Part shown: positions 19,995 to 31,546 of the stretch, piece by piece
How the letters are laid out: every line of letters starts with the position of its first letter
How positions within the stretch are numbered: the stretch's first letter is position 1
Assembly: GCA_014155875.1 (NCBI GenBank)
Contig: JACEFZ010028118.1
Coordinates: 127,001 to 191,000, forward strand
Length of the DNA: 64,000 bases
Origin: Cepaea nemoralis
Lineage: Eukaryota; Mollusca; Gastropoda; Stylommatophora; Helicidae
Direction: 5' to 3'
Made by a program: the position numbers and the translations under genes
Notes under the pieces: generated by a model
What the model saw: the letters and a program-made list of their open reading frames with translations, nothing else
Database searches by the model: none
What the model was told of the DNA's origin: nothing

Positions 19995-22735
19995 ACTGAG
20001 TTGCTTAGAGTCGTCCTCCAATGGGTAACAATAGGTGAGTTAGTGGATTTGAGTCGTCCAGCAATAGGTGAGTTAGTGGATTGGAGTCGTTCAGCAATAG
20101 GTGCGTTAGTGGATTAGAGTCGTCCAGCAGTAGGTGAGTTAGTGGATTGGAGTCGTCCAGCAATAGGTGAGTTAGTGGATTGGCGTCGCCCAGCAATAGG
20201 TGAGTTAGTGGATTGGCGTCGTCCAGCAATAGGTGAGTTAGTGGATTGGCGTCGTCCAGCAGTAGGTGAGTTTGTGGATTGGCGTCGTCCAGCAATAGGT
20301 GAGTTAGTGTTTTGGAGTCGTCCAGCAATAGGCGAGTTAGTGGATTGGAGTCGTCCAGCAATAGGTGAGTTAGTGGATTTGAGTCGTCCAGCAATAGGTG
20401 AGTTAGTGGATTGGAGTCGTTCAGCAATAGGTGCGTTAGTGGATTAGAGTCGTCCAGCAGTAGGTGAGTTAGTGGATTGGAGTCGTCCAGCAATAGGTGA
20501 GTTAGTGTTTTGGAGTCGTCCAGCAATAGGTGAGTTAGTGGATTGGAGTCGTCCAGCAATAGGTGAGTTAGGGGATTAGAGTCGTCCAGCAGTAGGTGAG
20601 TTAGTGGATTGGAGTCGTCCAGCAATAGGTGAGTTAGTGTTTTGGAGTCGTCCAGCAATAGGTGAGTTAGTGGATTGGAGTCTTCCAGCAATAGGTGAGT
20701 TAGTGGGTTGGAGTCGTCCAGCAATAGGTGAGTTAGTGGGTTAGAGTCGTCCAGCAATAGGTGAGTTAGTGGATTGGAGTCGTCCAGCAATAGGTGAGTT
20801 AGTGGGTTGGAGTCGTCCAGCAGTAGGTGAGTTAGTGGTTTGGAGTCGTCCAGCAATAGGTGAGTTAGTGGGTTGGAGTCGTCCAGCAGTAGGTGAGTTA
20901 GTGGGTTAGAGTCGTCCAGCAATACGTGAGTTAGTGGATTAGAGTCGTCCAGCAGTAGGTGAGTTAGTCGCTTAGAGTCGTCCAGCAGTAGGTGAGTTAG
21001 TGGATTAGAGTCGTCCAGCAGTAGGTGAGTTAGTCGCTTAGAGTCGTCCAGCAATTGGTGAGTTAATGGTTTGGAGTCCTCCAGCAATAGGTGATTTAGT
21101 GGATTAGAATCGTCCAGCAATAGGTGAGTTAGTGGATTGGAGTCGTCCAGCAATAGGTGAATTAGTGGATTAGAGTCGTCCAGCAGTAGGTGAGTTAGTT
21201 GATTCGAGTCGTCCATCTGTAGGTGAGTTAATGGTTTGGAGTCGTCCAGCAGTAGGTGTGTTAGTGGATTAGATTCGTCCAGAAGTAGGTGAGTTAATAG
21301 TTTGGAGTCGTCCAGCAGTAGGTGAATTAATGGTTTGGAGTCGTCCAGCAGTAGGTGTGTTAGTGGATTAGATTCGTCCAGAAGTAGGTGAGTTAATAGC
21401 TTGGAGTCGTCCAGCAGTAGGTGAGTTAATGGTTTGGAGTCGTCCAGCAATAGGTGAGTTAGTGGATTAGAGTCGTCCAGCAGTAGGTGAGTTAATGGTT
21501 TGGAGTCGTCCAGCAGTAGGTGAGTTAGTGGCTTAGAGTCGTCCAGCAGTAGGTGAGTTAGTCGCTTAGAGTCAGTCCAGCAGTAGGTGTGTAAGTGGAT
21601 TAGATTCTTCCATCTATAGGTGAGTTAATGGTTTGGAGTCGTCCAGCAGTAGGTGAGTTAATGGATTAGATTCTTCCATCTGTAGGTGAGTTAATGGTTT
21701 GGAGTCGTCCAACAGTAGGTGTGTTAGTGGATTAGATTCGTCCAGAAGTAGGTGAGTTAATAGTTTGGAGTCGTCCAGCAGTAGGTGAGTTAATGGTTTG
21801 GAGTCGTCCAGCAGTAGGTGAGTTAGTGGCTTAGAGTCGTCCAGCAGTAGGTGAGTTAGTGGATTAGATTCGTCCAGCAGTATGTGAGTTAGTGGCTTAG
21901 AGTCGTCCAGCAGTAGGTGAGTTAGTGGCTTAGAGTCGTCCAGCAGTAGGTGAGTTAATGGTTTGGAGTCGTCCAGCAGTAGGTGAGTTAGTGGCCTAGA
22001 GTCGTCCAGCAGTAGGCAAGTTAGTGGATTAGATTCGTCCAGCAGTAGGTGAGTTAATGGTTTGGAGTCGTCCAGCAGTAGGTGTGTTAGTGGATTAGAT
22101 TCGTCCAGAAGTAGGTGAGTTAATAGTTTGGAGTCGTCCAGCAGTAGGTGAGTTAATGGTTTGGAGTCGTCCAGCAGTAGTTCAGTTAGTGGCTTAGAGT
22201 CGTCCAGCAGTAGGTGAGTTAATGGTTTGGAGTCGTCCAGCAGTAGGTGAGTTAATGGTTTGGAGTCGTCCATCAGTAGGTGTGTTAGTGGATTAGATTC
22301 GTCCAGCAGTAGGTGTGTTAGTGGATTAGATTCGTCAAGCAGTAGGTGAGTTAATGGTTTGGAGTCGTCCAGCAGTAGGTGTGGTAGTGGATTAGATTCG
22401 TCCAGAAGTAGGTGAGTTAATAGTTTGGAGTCGTCCAGCAGTAGGTGAGTTAATGGTTTGGAGTCGTCCAGCAGTAGGTGAGTTAGTGGCTTAGAGTCGT
22501 CCAGCAGTAGGTGAGTTAATGGTTTGGAGTCGTCCAGCAGTAGGTGAGTTAATGGTTTGGAGTCGTCCATCAGTAGGTGAGTTAGTGGATTAGATTCGTC
22601 CAGCAGTAGGTGTGTTAGTGGATTAGATTCGTCCAGCAGTAGGTGAGTTAATGGTTTGGAGTCGTCCAGCAGTAGGTGAGTTAGTTTCTTAGAGATGTTC
22701 ACCAATAGGTGGTATAGTGGCCTATAGTCATCCAC
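19995..22735. repeat. 33-bp minisatellite, first array
   Basis: About 80 units built on GGTGAGTTAGTGGATTGGAG followed by TCGTCCAGCAATA. Because the period is a multiple of three, the minus strand stays open for 481 codons (20005-21450) and 373 codons (21614-22735) as an 11-residue repeat of the form LLLDDSNPLTH. Two unit subclasses (AGCAATAGG and AGCAGTAGG) form blocks. There is no signal peptide, splice context or non-repeat coding flank, so the frames look like a by-product of the period. Confidence 0.95.
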
Positions 22736-23250
22736 TAATGATTCACGTAGGGCTTAGAGGCTTCCATCAGTAGATGACTGTGTGATTTGGAGGCGTCCAT
22801 CAATAGATGACTGAGTGATTTAGTGTCGTCCATAAATGGGTGACATAGTGGCATATAGTCGTCCACCAATGGGTGGCCTACTGGCTTAGATTCGTACACC
22901 AATGGGTGACTGATCTAATGGCTTAGATTCGTACACCAATTTGTGACTGATCTACTGGCTTAGATTCGTACACCAATGGGTGTAACTGTGATATCTTTAC
23001 TCCAACTACCATTTACTGTGATATCTTTACTCCAACTACCATTTACTGTGATATCTTTACTCCAACTACCATTTACTGTGATATCTTTACTGCAACTACC
23101 ATTTACTGTGATATCTTTACTTCAACTACCATTTACTGTGGTTGTTGTTGTTGTTGTTGTTTGTCCATCAAGAATGATGATGACCATTCATTTCATCCAG
23201 TGGGGTTGAAAGTATGAGCCGTGAGATGATGGGGAAGCCTGGACTAGCAA
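22736..23250. repeat. Spacer module of higher-order repeat, copy 1
   Basis: Diverged 33-bp-like units (22736-22985), then five copies of a 30-bp unit ATTTACTGTGATATCTTTAC-TCCAACTACC (22986-23135), a (GTT)n run, and about 80 bp resembling a LINE 3' end (CATTTCATCCAGTGGGGTTG). It is almost identical to 24701-25215, exactly 1,965 bp away. Confidence 0.9.
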
Positions 23251-24700
23251 TAGGTGAGTTAGTGGATTAGAGTCGTCCTAGCAGTAGGTGAGTTAGTCGC
23301 TTATAGTCGTCCAGCAGTAGGTGTGTTAGTGGATTAGATTCGTCCAGAAGTAGGTGAGTTAATAGTATGGAGTCGTCCAGCAGTAGGTGAGTTAATGGTT
23401 TGGAGTCGTCCAGCAATAGGTGAGTTAGTGGACTAGATTCGTCCAGCAGTAGGTGAGTTAATGGTCTGGAGTCGTCCAGCAGTAGGTGAGTTAGTGGCTT
23501 AGAGTCGTCCAGCAGTAGGTGAGTTAGTCGCTTAGAGTCGTCCAGCAGTAGGTGTGTAAGTGGATTAGATTCTTCCATCTGTAGGTGAGTTAATGGTTTG
23601 GAGTCGTCCAGCAGTAGGTGAGTTAATGGATTAGATTCTTCCATCTGTAGGTGAGTTAATGGTTTGGAGTCGTCCAGCAGTAGGTGTGTTAGTGGATTAG
23701 ATTCGTCCAGAAGTAGGTGAGTTAATAGTTTGGAGTCGTCCAGCAGTAGGTGAGTTAATGGTTTGGAGTCGTCCAGCAGTAGGTGAGTTAGTGGCTTAGA
23801 GTCGTCCAGCAGTAGGTGAGTTAGTGGATTAGATTCGTCCAGCAGTAGGTGAGTTAGTGGCTTAGAGTCGTCCAGCAGTAGGTGAGTTAGTGGCTTGGAG
23901 TCGTCCAGCAGTAGGTGAGTTAATGGTTTGGAGTCGTCCAGCAGTAGGTGAGTTAGTGGCCTAGAGTCGTCCAGCAGTAGGCAAGTTAGTGGATTAGATT
24001 CGTCCAGCAGTAGGTGAGTTAGTGGATTAGAGTCGTCCAGCAGTAGGTGAGTTAGTCGCTTAGAGTCATCCAGCAATAGGCGAGTTAATGGTTTGGAGTC
24101 GTCCAGCAATAGGTAAGTTAGTGGATTAGATTCATCCAGCAGTAGGTGAGTTAGTGGATTAGAGTCGTCCAGCAATAGGTGAGTTAGTGGATTGGGGTCG
24201 TCCAGCAATAGGTGAGTTAGTGGGTTGGAGTCGTCAAGCAATAGGTGAGTTAGTGGGTTAAAGTTGTCCAGCAATAGGTGAGTTAGTGGATTGGAGTCGT
24301 CCAGCAATAGGTGAGTTAGTGGGTTGGAGTCGTCCAGCAATAGGTGAGTTAGTGGATTAGATTCGTCCAGAAGTAGGTGAGTTAATAGTTTGGAGTCGTC
24401 CAGCAGTAGGTGAGTTAATGGGTTGGAGTCGTCCAGCAGTAGGTGAGTTAGTGGCTTAGAGTCGTCCAGCAGTAGGTGAGTTAATGGTTTGGAGTCGTCC
24501 AGCAGTAGGTGAGTTAATGGTTTGAAGTCGTCCAGCAATACGTGAGTTAGTGGATTAGATTCGTCCAGCAGTAGGTGAGTTAGTCGCTTAGAGTCGTCCA
24601 GCAGTAGGTGAGTTAGTGGTTTGGAGTCGTCCAGCAGTAGGTGAGTTAGTTTCTTAGAGATGTTCACCAATAGGTGGTATAGTGGCCTATAGTCATCCAC
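23251..24700. repeat. 33-bp minisatellite, second array
   Basis: Same unit as 19995-22735, about 43 copies. The minus strand is open for 477 codons (23267-24700). Its right part (from about 24600) duplicates 22640-22735. Confidence 0.95.
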
Positions 24701-25215
24701 TAATGATTCACGTAGGGCTTAGAGGCGTCCATCAGTAGATGACTGTGTGATTTGGAGGCGTCCATCAATAGATGACTGAGTGATTTAGTGTCGTCCATAA
24801 ATGGGTGACATAGTGGCATATAGTCGTCCACCAATGGGTGGCCTACTGGCTTAGATTCGTACACCAATGGGTGACTGATCTAATGGCTTAGATTCGTACA
24901 CCAATTTGTGACTGATCTACTGGCTTAGATTCGTACACCAATGGGTGTAACTGTGATATCTTTACTCCAACTACCATTTACTGTGATATCTTTACTCCAA
25001 CTACCATTTACTGTGATATCTTTACTCCAACTACCATTTACTGTGATATCTTTACTGCAACTACCATTTACTGTGATATCTTTACTTCAACTACCATTTA
25101 CTGTGGTTGTTGTTGTTGTTGTTGTTTGTCCATCAAGAATGATGATGACCATTCATTTCATCCAGTGGGGTTGAAAGTATGAGCCGTGAGATGATGGGGA
25201 AGCCTGGACTAGCAA
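24701..25215. repeat. Spacer module of higher-order repeat, copy 2
   Basis: Duplicate of 22736-23250 including the five 30-bp units (24951-25100), (GTT)n and the LINE-like end. Near identity implies recent segmental duplication or unequal exchange. Confidence 0.9.
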
Positions 25216-25385
25216 TAGGTGAGTTAGTGGATTAGAGTCGTCCAGCAGTAGGTGAGTTAGTCGCTTATAGTCGTCCAGCAATAGGTGAGTTAGTGGGTTA
25301 GAGTCGTCCAGCAATAGGTGAGTTAGTGGTTTGGAGTCGTCCAGCAATAGGTGAGTTAGTGGGTTGGAGTCGTGTGGACTCGTTT
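25216..25385. repeat. 33-bp minisatellite, short third array
   Basis: Five or so units that run directly into the 3' end of LINE-D at about 25386. The minus-strand frame reads from the LINE-D zinc finger into the repeat without a stop (25153-25548). Confidence 0.9.
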
Positions 25386-26700
25386 GGAGTCGTGGGTCGA
25401 CTTCATTGCACCGGGTTATATCCGTTCTAAGATGGCTGATAAGGCCTATTTTGGCTCGAAATTTTCTTTGACAATGTGGACAAAGAATGCTTGACTTTTC
25501 TGGAGGAGGATTTTCTGCAGTGGTTTTTCTGTTCTGTCTTTTCTTCACAGCTCTTGCAGTCCTGGTTGGCTCACAAGTGACTGCACCCTTGCGTAATGAT
25601 GCACGTCACGAATTTCGGTCTCTGGCTGCAGTCTCCCAGGTGTCATGATGAATTCCAAAAGCATTCAGTGAGATTTTCAGTGTCTTTAAAGCGTTTCCTC
25701 TGGCCGCCTTGGGAGCGTTTACCACAATGCAACTCGCCGTAAAAACTTCGTTTAGGGAGCCTGTGATCTGGCATGCGAGACAAGTGTACAGCCCAGCGAA
25801 TCTGATTCTTCATTAGTAGAGTGTAGATACTAGGCATGGACGTTCTTTCTAGGACTTCAGTGTCTGGAATCTAGTCTTGCCATTTAATCTTCAGTAACGT
25901 CCTAAGGCAGACTGTGTGGAAGTGGTTTAATTTCCTAACGCGTCGCTGATAAACAGTCCGCTTAGAAAAGTCGCTTAAAAGTCGACAGGGTCGACTTCAT
26001 TGCACCGGGTTTTATCCCATATGGCTCGGTCTCTTTCTGCAGCGCGGAAAGCGTCGCACAAAGCACGAACTCCGTAGCTCTAGAGACGACCCATAGGAGT
26101 CTCCGAAAAATTTAATTCGTGAACCGAAACACGCGGACCGGAATCGAACCCACAACCTTCGGAGTCCGAGTCAAACGGCTTGACCACTTCGCCACAGAGA
26201 CTCCCTGATAAACAGTCCAGGTTTCACAAGCATATAGCAGTGTGGATAATACAACTGCTTTGTAGACTTTCAGCTTTGTTTGCAGGCTTATTCCAGTTCT
26301 GTCCCATACATTCTTGTAAAGTCTGCCAAAGGCCGCGCTGGCCTTGGAGATTCTTGCATTCAGTTCATCATCAATTGTAGCAGCTTGTGACACAGTGCTG
26401 CCAAGATAGGTGAATTTGTCCACAACACTTAGACTATGAGCATTCACTTTGATATTCGGCACAGTGTGATTATTCCTTGGAGCTGGCTGGTACATTACTA
26501 CAGTCTTCTCCAAATTGATATTGAGCCCAAAGTTGGCACAGGCATGTGAGAAAGCTGAAACATTATGTTGCATGTCCGCCTCTGAGTTGGCGTATAGAGC
26601 GCAATTATCAGCAAACAGGAGCTCTCTGACGGTGTCGCTGTCAATTTTGGTTTTAGCTTTCAGCCTTCTGAGATTGAATAACTTTCCATCCATGCGGTAG
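25386..26700 (-). pseudogene. LINE-D fragment: RT palm to C-terminal zinc finger, split by a SINE
   Basis: The minus strand carries RRLKAKTKIDSDTVRELLFA with the catalytic box altered to FADN (about 26600-26630), then GLNINLEKTVVM, FTYLGSTVSQAATIDDELNAR and STLLYACETWTVYQ. After the SINE at 25960-26204 it continues with IRWAVHLSRMPDHRLPKRSF (25720-25800) and a terminal C2H2 finger, CPHCQRKFRAKIGLISH (25428-25490). Domain order matches LINE-C. The D-to-N change in the active site and frame breaks make it inactive. Confidence 0.88.
25960..26204 (-). mobile_element. SINE1 copy inserted in LINE-D with 14-bp target duplication
   Basis: Flanked by CTGATAAACAGTCC at 25946-25959 and 26205-26218. On the minus strand it has box A TGGCGAAGTGG, box B GGTTCGATTCC, the body word GGAAAGAGACCGAGCC and the tail GGTGCAATGAAGTCGACCC with GTCGACTTTTAAGCGACTTT. 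This is the cleanest full-length copy, about 245 bp. It interrupts the LINE-D thumb region. Confidence 0.95.
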
Positions 26701-26719
26701 TTGATGTCTATTTTATTGT

Positions 26720-26935
26720 GATATTTTTACTCCAACTGCCATTTACTTTGATATCTTTATTCCAACTGCCATCTCAGCATATAGAGAACCCAAAACATTT
26801 TACTTCCTCAAATGTGTGCCCTTTCATTTCGATATTGACTGCCCCATGTTCGTGGTAATTATTCACAAGTGTCTGGTTGTGGGAAAATACCATGAAGGTA
26901 TTGACGAACAGCATTCAGATAGAAGGCAGAATCAG
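26720..26935 (-). pseudogene. Possible LINE RT fragment
   Basis: The minus strand reads NIEMKGHTFEEVKCF near 26800-26850, resembling the I-x-G-x-x-x-EEV-x-x-F stretch that follows the RT palm and also seen at 32440-32490. The 26722-26780 part resembles the 30-bp unit at 22986-23135. Weak. Confidence 0.35.
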
Positions 26936-27230
26936 AAGGAGAGACAGTTTTGGAGATCCATTGCAACCAACTTTCACTGTGGAGACGGCACTTGATTGAT
27001 TGACTTATTGATCTTGCATGCTCCTATTCTAAACCAACTTCCATTTGCGTTCTTGCATGACTGATACACGACCACTCTATCAGCAACAATGGACCCCAAA
27101 AATTTATTGTGTCATAAATTTATCTGTAGCTTGAGATTGATGGTGGTATACTAATTGTTATAATTATAATTATAATTATTAATTCAGCTACATGCATGCA
27201 ATAATGGAAAACACCTTTAGTTGTAAAAGG
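26936..27230. other. AT-rich stretch without recognised feature
   Basis: Contains a short (TAATTA)n-like run near 27160-27185. Nothing else that I can support. Confidence 0.4.
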
Positions 27231-27940
27231 AGGTCAGCAAGGCCGAATGGGTAAAAGCATCGCTGTTACACTTCTGGTGAGGTAATGGCAAGGCAGCGGG
27301 TTCATCCCATATACATCGATGATCGGATTAGCATGTTGAATTCTCGTCCTTGATCTGGAAACGTAAATTACACCTACCTCAAAAATCGAAGAGAGTTTGC
27401 CTGATGGCGAGGATAATAGGGAAAGCTAATCCACACGCAAAACTCAGTCCAGTGGACTTCCCAGTAGTGGCATCTGCTAGTACAGTGGTTCTCAACCTTT
27501 TTTGGCCTGTGCCCCCCTTCACCGTATTTTCAGAACGTCATTACCCCACCCCAACCCCCTTTCGTATTTCCCCCCTAAAAATCCCCCCAACCCGCCGCCC
27601 CTACACGGTATACGTAATAATGGAAGCTAAATTTAATATCAATCACTAAAACAAGTCTAGAAGTCTACATAAAACGTGATTTGCTGGTCTACTTATGTTA
27701 TAAAATGAATTTCAGAAAGGTGAGGCGTACAGAATCGTAAAGTATGAAGGGAATAACAATATCAAGTAATCGGTTCTTGTATTAACGCGATCTTTAAATA
27801 ATCTTAATTTCCCCCACCACCCCACCCCCTCTGAAAACCCTAAAATTCCCCCCTCTGGGTGAATTCCCCACTTGTTGAGAACCACTGTACTAGTAGAAGC
27901 AGCAGGTGTGTGGATTATATTTAAGATTAAAGTGAGAGAA
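27231..27940 (+). mobile_element. SINE3 copy split by a hAT element
   Basis: Left part 27231-27474 with box A-like AAGGCCGAATGG and box B-like GGGTTCATCCC (27299). It shares TTCTCGTCCTTGA, GATAATAGGGAAAGCTAATC and CACACGCAAAAC with SINE3 at 15255. The right part resumes after the hAT insertion at 27896 (TAGAAGCAGCAGGTGTGTGG, compare 15470-15490). Confidence 0.7.
27483..27887. mobile_element. Non-autonomous hAT element
   Basis: Terminal inverted repeats begin CAGTGGTTCTCAAC and end with the complement. This is a typical hAT terminus. The flanking 8-bp duplication is TGCTAGTA (27475-27482) and TACTAGTA (27888-27895), one mismatch. Subterminal sequence is rich in CCCCC runs. No transposase is present in its 405 bp. 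Confidence 0.88.
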
Positions 27941-30900
27941 CAAACATAGATGGCTGAGTGAGTGTTCAGCACAAACATAGATGGCTGAGTGAGTGTTCAG
28001 CACAAACATAGATGGCTGAGTGAGTGTTCAGCACAAACATAGATGGCTGAGTGAGTGTTTCAGCACAAACATAGATGGCTGAGTGAGTGTTCAGCACAAA
28101 CATAGACGGCTGAGTGAGTGTTCAGCACAAACATAGATGGCTGAGTGAGTGTTCAGCACAAACATAGATGGCTGAGTGAGTGTTCAGCACAAACATAGAC
28201 GGCTGAGTGAGTGTTCAGCACAAACATAGATGGCTGAGTGAGTGTTCAGCACAAGCATAGATGGCTGAGTGAGTGTTCAGCACAAACATAGACGGCTGAG
28301 TGTTCAGCACAAACATAGACGGCTGAGTGAGTGTTCAGCACAAACATAGACGGCTGAGTGAGTGTTCAGCACAAACATAGACGGCTGAGTGAGTGTTCAG
28401 CACAAACATAGATGGCTGAGTGAGTGTTCAGCACAAAACATAGACGGCCTGAGTGAGTGTTCAGCACAAACATAGACGGCTGAGTGAGTGTTCAGCACAA
28501 ACATAGATGGCTGAGTGAGTGTTTAGCACAAACATAGACGGCTGAGTGAGTGTTCAGCACAAACATAGACGGCTGAGTGAGTGTTCAGCACAAACATAGA
28601 CGGCTGAGTGAGTGTTCAGCACAAACATAGACGGCTGAGTGAGTGTTCAGCACAAACATAGATGGCTGAGTGAGTGTTCAACACAAACATAGACGGCTGA
28701 GTGAGTGTTCAGCACAAACATAGACGGCTGAGTGAGTGTTCAGCACAAACATAGACGGCTGAGTGAGTGTTCAGCACAAACATAGACGGTTGAGTGAGTG
28801 TTCAGCACAAACATAGATGGCTGAGTGAGTGTCAGCACAAACATAGACGGCTGAGTGAGTGTTCAGCACAAACATAGACGGCTGAGTGAGTGTTCAGCAC
28901 AAACATAGACGGCCTGAGTGAGTGTTCAGCACAAACATAGATGGCTGAGTGAGTGTTCAGCACAAACATAGACGGCTGAGTGAGTGTTCAGCACAAACAT
29001 AGATGGCTGAGTGAGTGTTCAGCACAAACATAGACGGCTGAGTGAGTGTTCAGCACAAACATAGACGGCTGAGTGAGTGTTCAGCACAAACATAGATGGC
29101 TGAGTGAGTGTTCAGCACAAACATAGACGGCTGAGTGAGTGTTCAGCACAAACATAGATGGCTGAGTGAGTGTTCAGCACAAACATAGACGGCTGAGTGA
29201 GTGTTCAGCACAAACATAGACGGCTGAGTGAGTGTTCAGCACAAACATAGACGGCTGAGTGAGTGTTCAGCACAAACATAGATGGCTGAGTGAGTGTTCA
29301 GCACAAACATAGACGGCTGAGTGAGTGTTCAGCAAAAACATAGACGGCTGAGTGAGTGTTCAGCACAAACATAGACGGCTGATTGAGTGTTCAGCACAAA
29401 CATAGACGGCTGAGTGAGTGTTCAGCACAAACATAGATGGCTGAGTGAGTGTTCAGCACAAACATAGACGGCTGAGTGAGTGTTCAGCACAAACATAGAC
29501 GGCTGAGTGAGTGTTCAGCACAAACATAGACGGCTGAGTGAGTGTTCAGCACAAACATAGATGGCTGAGTGAGTGTTCAGCACAAACATAGACTGCTGAG
29601 TGAGTGTTCAGCACAAACATAGACGGCTGAGTGAGTGTTCAGCACAAACATAGACGGCTGAGTGAGTGTTCAGCACAAACATAGATGGCTGAGTGAGTGT
29701 TCAGCACAAACATAGATGGCTGAGTGAGTGTTCAGCACAAACATAGATGGCTGAGTGAGTACTCAGCACAAACATAGATGGCTGAGTGAGTGTTCAGCAC
29801 AAACATAGATGGCTGAGTGAGTGTTCAGCACAAACATAGATGGCTGAGTGAGTGTTCAGCACAAACATAGACGGCTGAGTGAGTGTTCAGCACAAACATA
29901 GATGGCTGAGTGAGTGTTCAGCACAAACATAGACGGCTGAGTGAGTGTTCAGCACAAACATAGACGGCTGAGTGAGTGTTCAGCACAAACATAGACGGCT
30001 GAGTGAGTGTTCAGCACAAACATAGATGGCTGAGTGAGTGTTCAGCACAAACATAGACGGCTGAGTGAGTGTTCAGCACAAACATAGACGGCTGAATGAG
30101 TGTTCAGCACAAACATAGATGGCTGAGTGAGTGTTCAGCACAAACATAGACGGCTGAGTGAGTACTCAGCACAAACATAGATGGCTGAGTGAGTGTTCAG
30201 CACAAACATAGATGGCTGAGTGAGTGTTCAGCACAAACATAGACGGCTGAGTGAGTGTTCAGCACAAACATAGACTGGCTGAGTGAGTGTTCAGCACAAA
30301 CATAGACGGCTGAGTGAGTGTTCAGCAAAAACATAGATGGCTGAGTGAGTGTTCAGCACAAACATAGACGGCTGAGTGAGTGTTCAGCACAAACATAGAC
30401 GGCTGAGTGAGTGTTCAGCACAAACATAGACGGCTGAGTGAGTGTTCAGCACAAACATAGATGGCTGAGTGAGTGTTCAGCACAAACATAGATGGCTGAG
30501 TGAGTGTTCAGCACAAACATAGACGGCTGAGTGAGTGTTCAGCACAAACATAGATGGCTGAGTGAGTGTTCAGCACAAACATAGACGGCTGAGTGAGTGT
30601 TCAGCACAAACATAGATGGCTGAGTGAGTGTTCAGCACAAACATAGACGGCTGAGTGAGTGTTCAGCACAACATAGATGGCTGAGTGAGTGTTCAGCACA
30701 AACATAGACGGCTGAGTGAGTACTCAGCACAAACATAGATGGCTGAGTGAGTGTTCAGCACAAACATAGACGGCTGAGTGAGTGTTCAGCACAAACATAG
30801 ACGGCTGAGTGAGTGTTCAGCACAAACATAGATGGCTGAGTGAGTGTTCAGCACAAACATAGACGGCTGAGTGAGTGTTCAGCACAAACATAGACGGCTG

Positions 30901-31408
30901 AGTGAGTGTTCAGCACAAACATAGACGGCTGAGTGAGTGTTCAGCACAAACATAGATGGCTGAGTGAGTGTTCAGCACAAACATAGACGGCTGAGTGAGT
31001 GTTCAGCACAAACATAGACGGCTGAGTGAGTGTTCAGCACAAACATAGACGGCTGAGTGAGTGTTCAGCACAAACATAGACGGCTGAGTGAGTGTTCAGC
31101 ACAAACATAGACGGCTGAGTGAGTGTTCAGCACAAACATAGATGGCTGAGTGAGTGTTCAGCACAAACATAGACGGCTGAGTGAGTGTTCAGCACAAACA
31201 TAGACGGCTGAGTGAGTGTTCAGCACAAACATAGACGGCTGAGTGAGTGTTCAGCACAAACATAGACGGCTGAGTGAGTGTTCAGCACAAACATAGACGG
31301 CTGAGTGAGTGTTCAGCACAAACATAGACGGCTGAGTGAGTGTTCAGCACAAACATAGATGGCTGAGTGAGTGTTCAGCACAAACATAGACGGCTGAGTG
31401 AGTGTTCA
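27941..31408. repeat. 31-bp minisatellite, about 112 copies
   Basis: Unit CAAACATAGACGGCTGAGTG-AGTGTTCAGCA. Almost all variation is one site: GATGGC versus GACGGC. Rare variants are AGTACTCAGC (29761, 30163, 30722), one unit lacking TGAG near 28295, and one-base indels. The period is not a multiple of three and no frame stays open. Copies are very homogeneous, so the array is young or actively homogenised. Confidence 0.98.
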
Positions 31409-31546
31409 CATGGGTATTTTGTCATCAGCATCATCATCCAGTGCCTTGTCGGGTTGAAAATATGCCTCTCCACACATTACGATCTCCGACGTCATGGATC
31501 AATTCAACTGTTGACTCCCTTCCGTGCCGTGACACAAAGCTGTCAA
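31409..31546 (-). other. Possible LINE 3' end remnant
   Basis: CATCATCATCCAGTGCCTTG-TCGGGTTGAAAATATG resembles the segment at 23170-23230 and reads as the 3' end of a minus-strand retroelement with a (GAT)n tail. Weak. Confidence 0.3.

Noticed and set aside
20005..24700. Three frames of 373-481 codons as repeat-rich secreted or structural proteins
   Set aside because: They are pure 33-bp minisatellite with no non-repeat coding flank, signal peptide or splice context; open frames are expected when the period is a multiple of three.
27941..31408. CRISPR array
   Set aside because: Units are directly adjacent with no unique spacers, in eukaryotic DNA; it is a minisatellite. The same holds for the 33-bp arrays.
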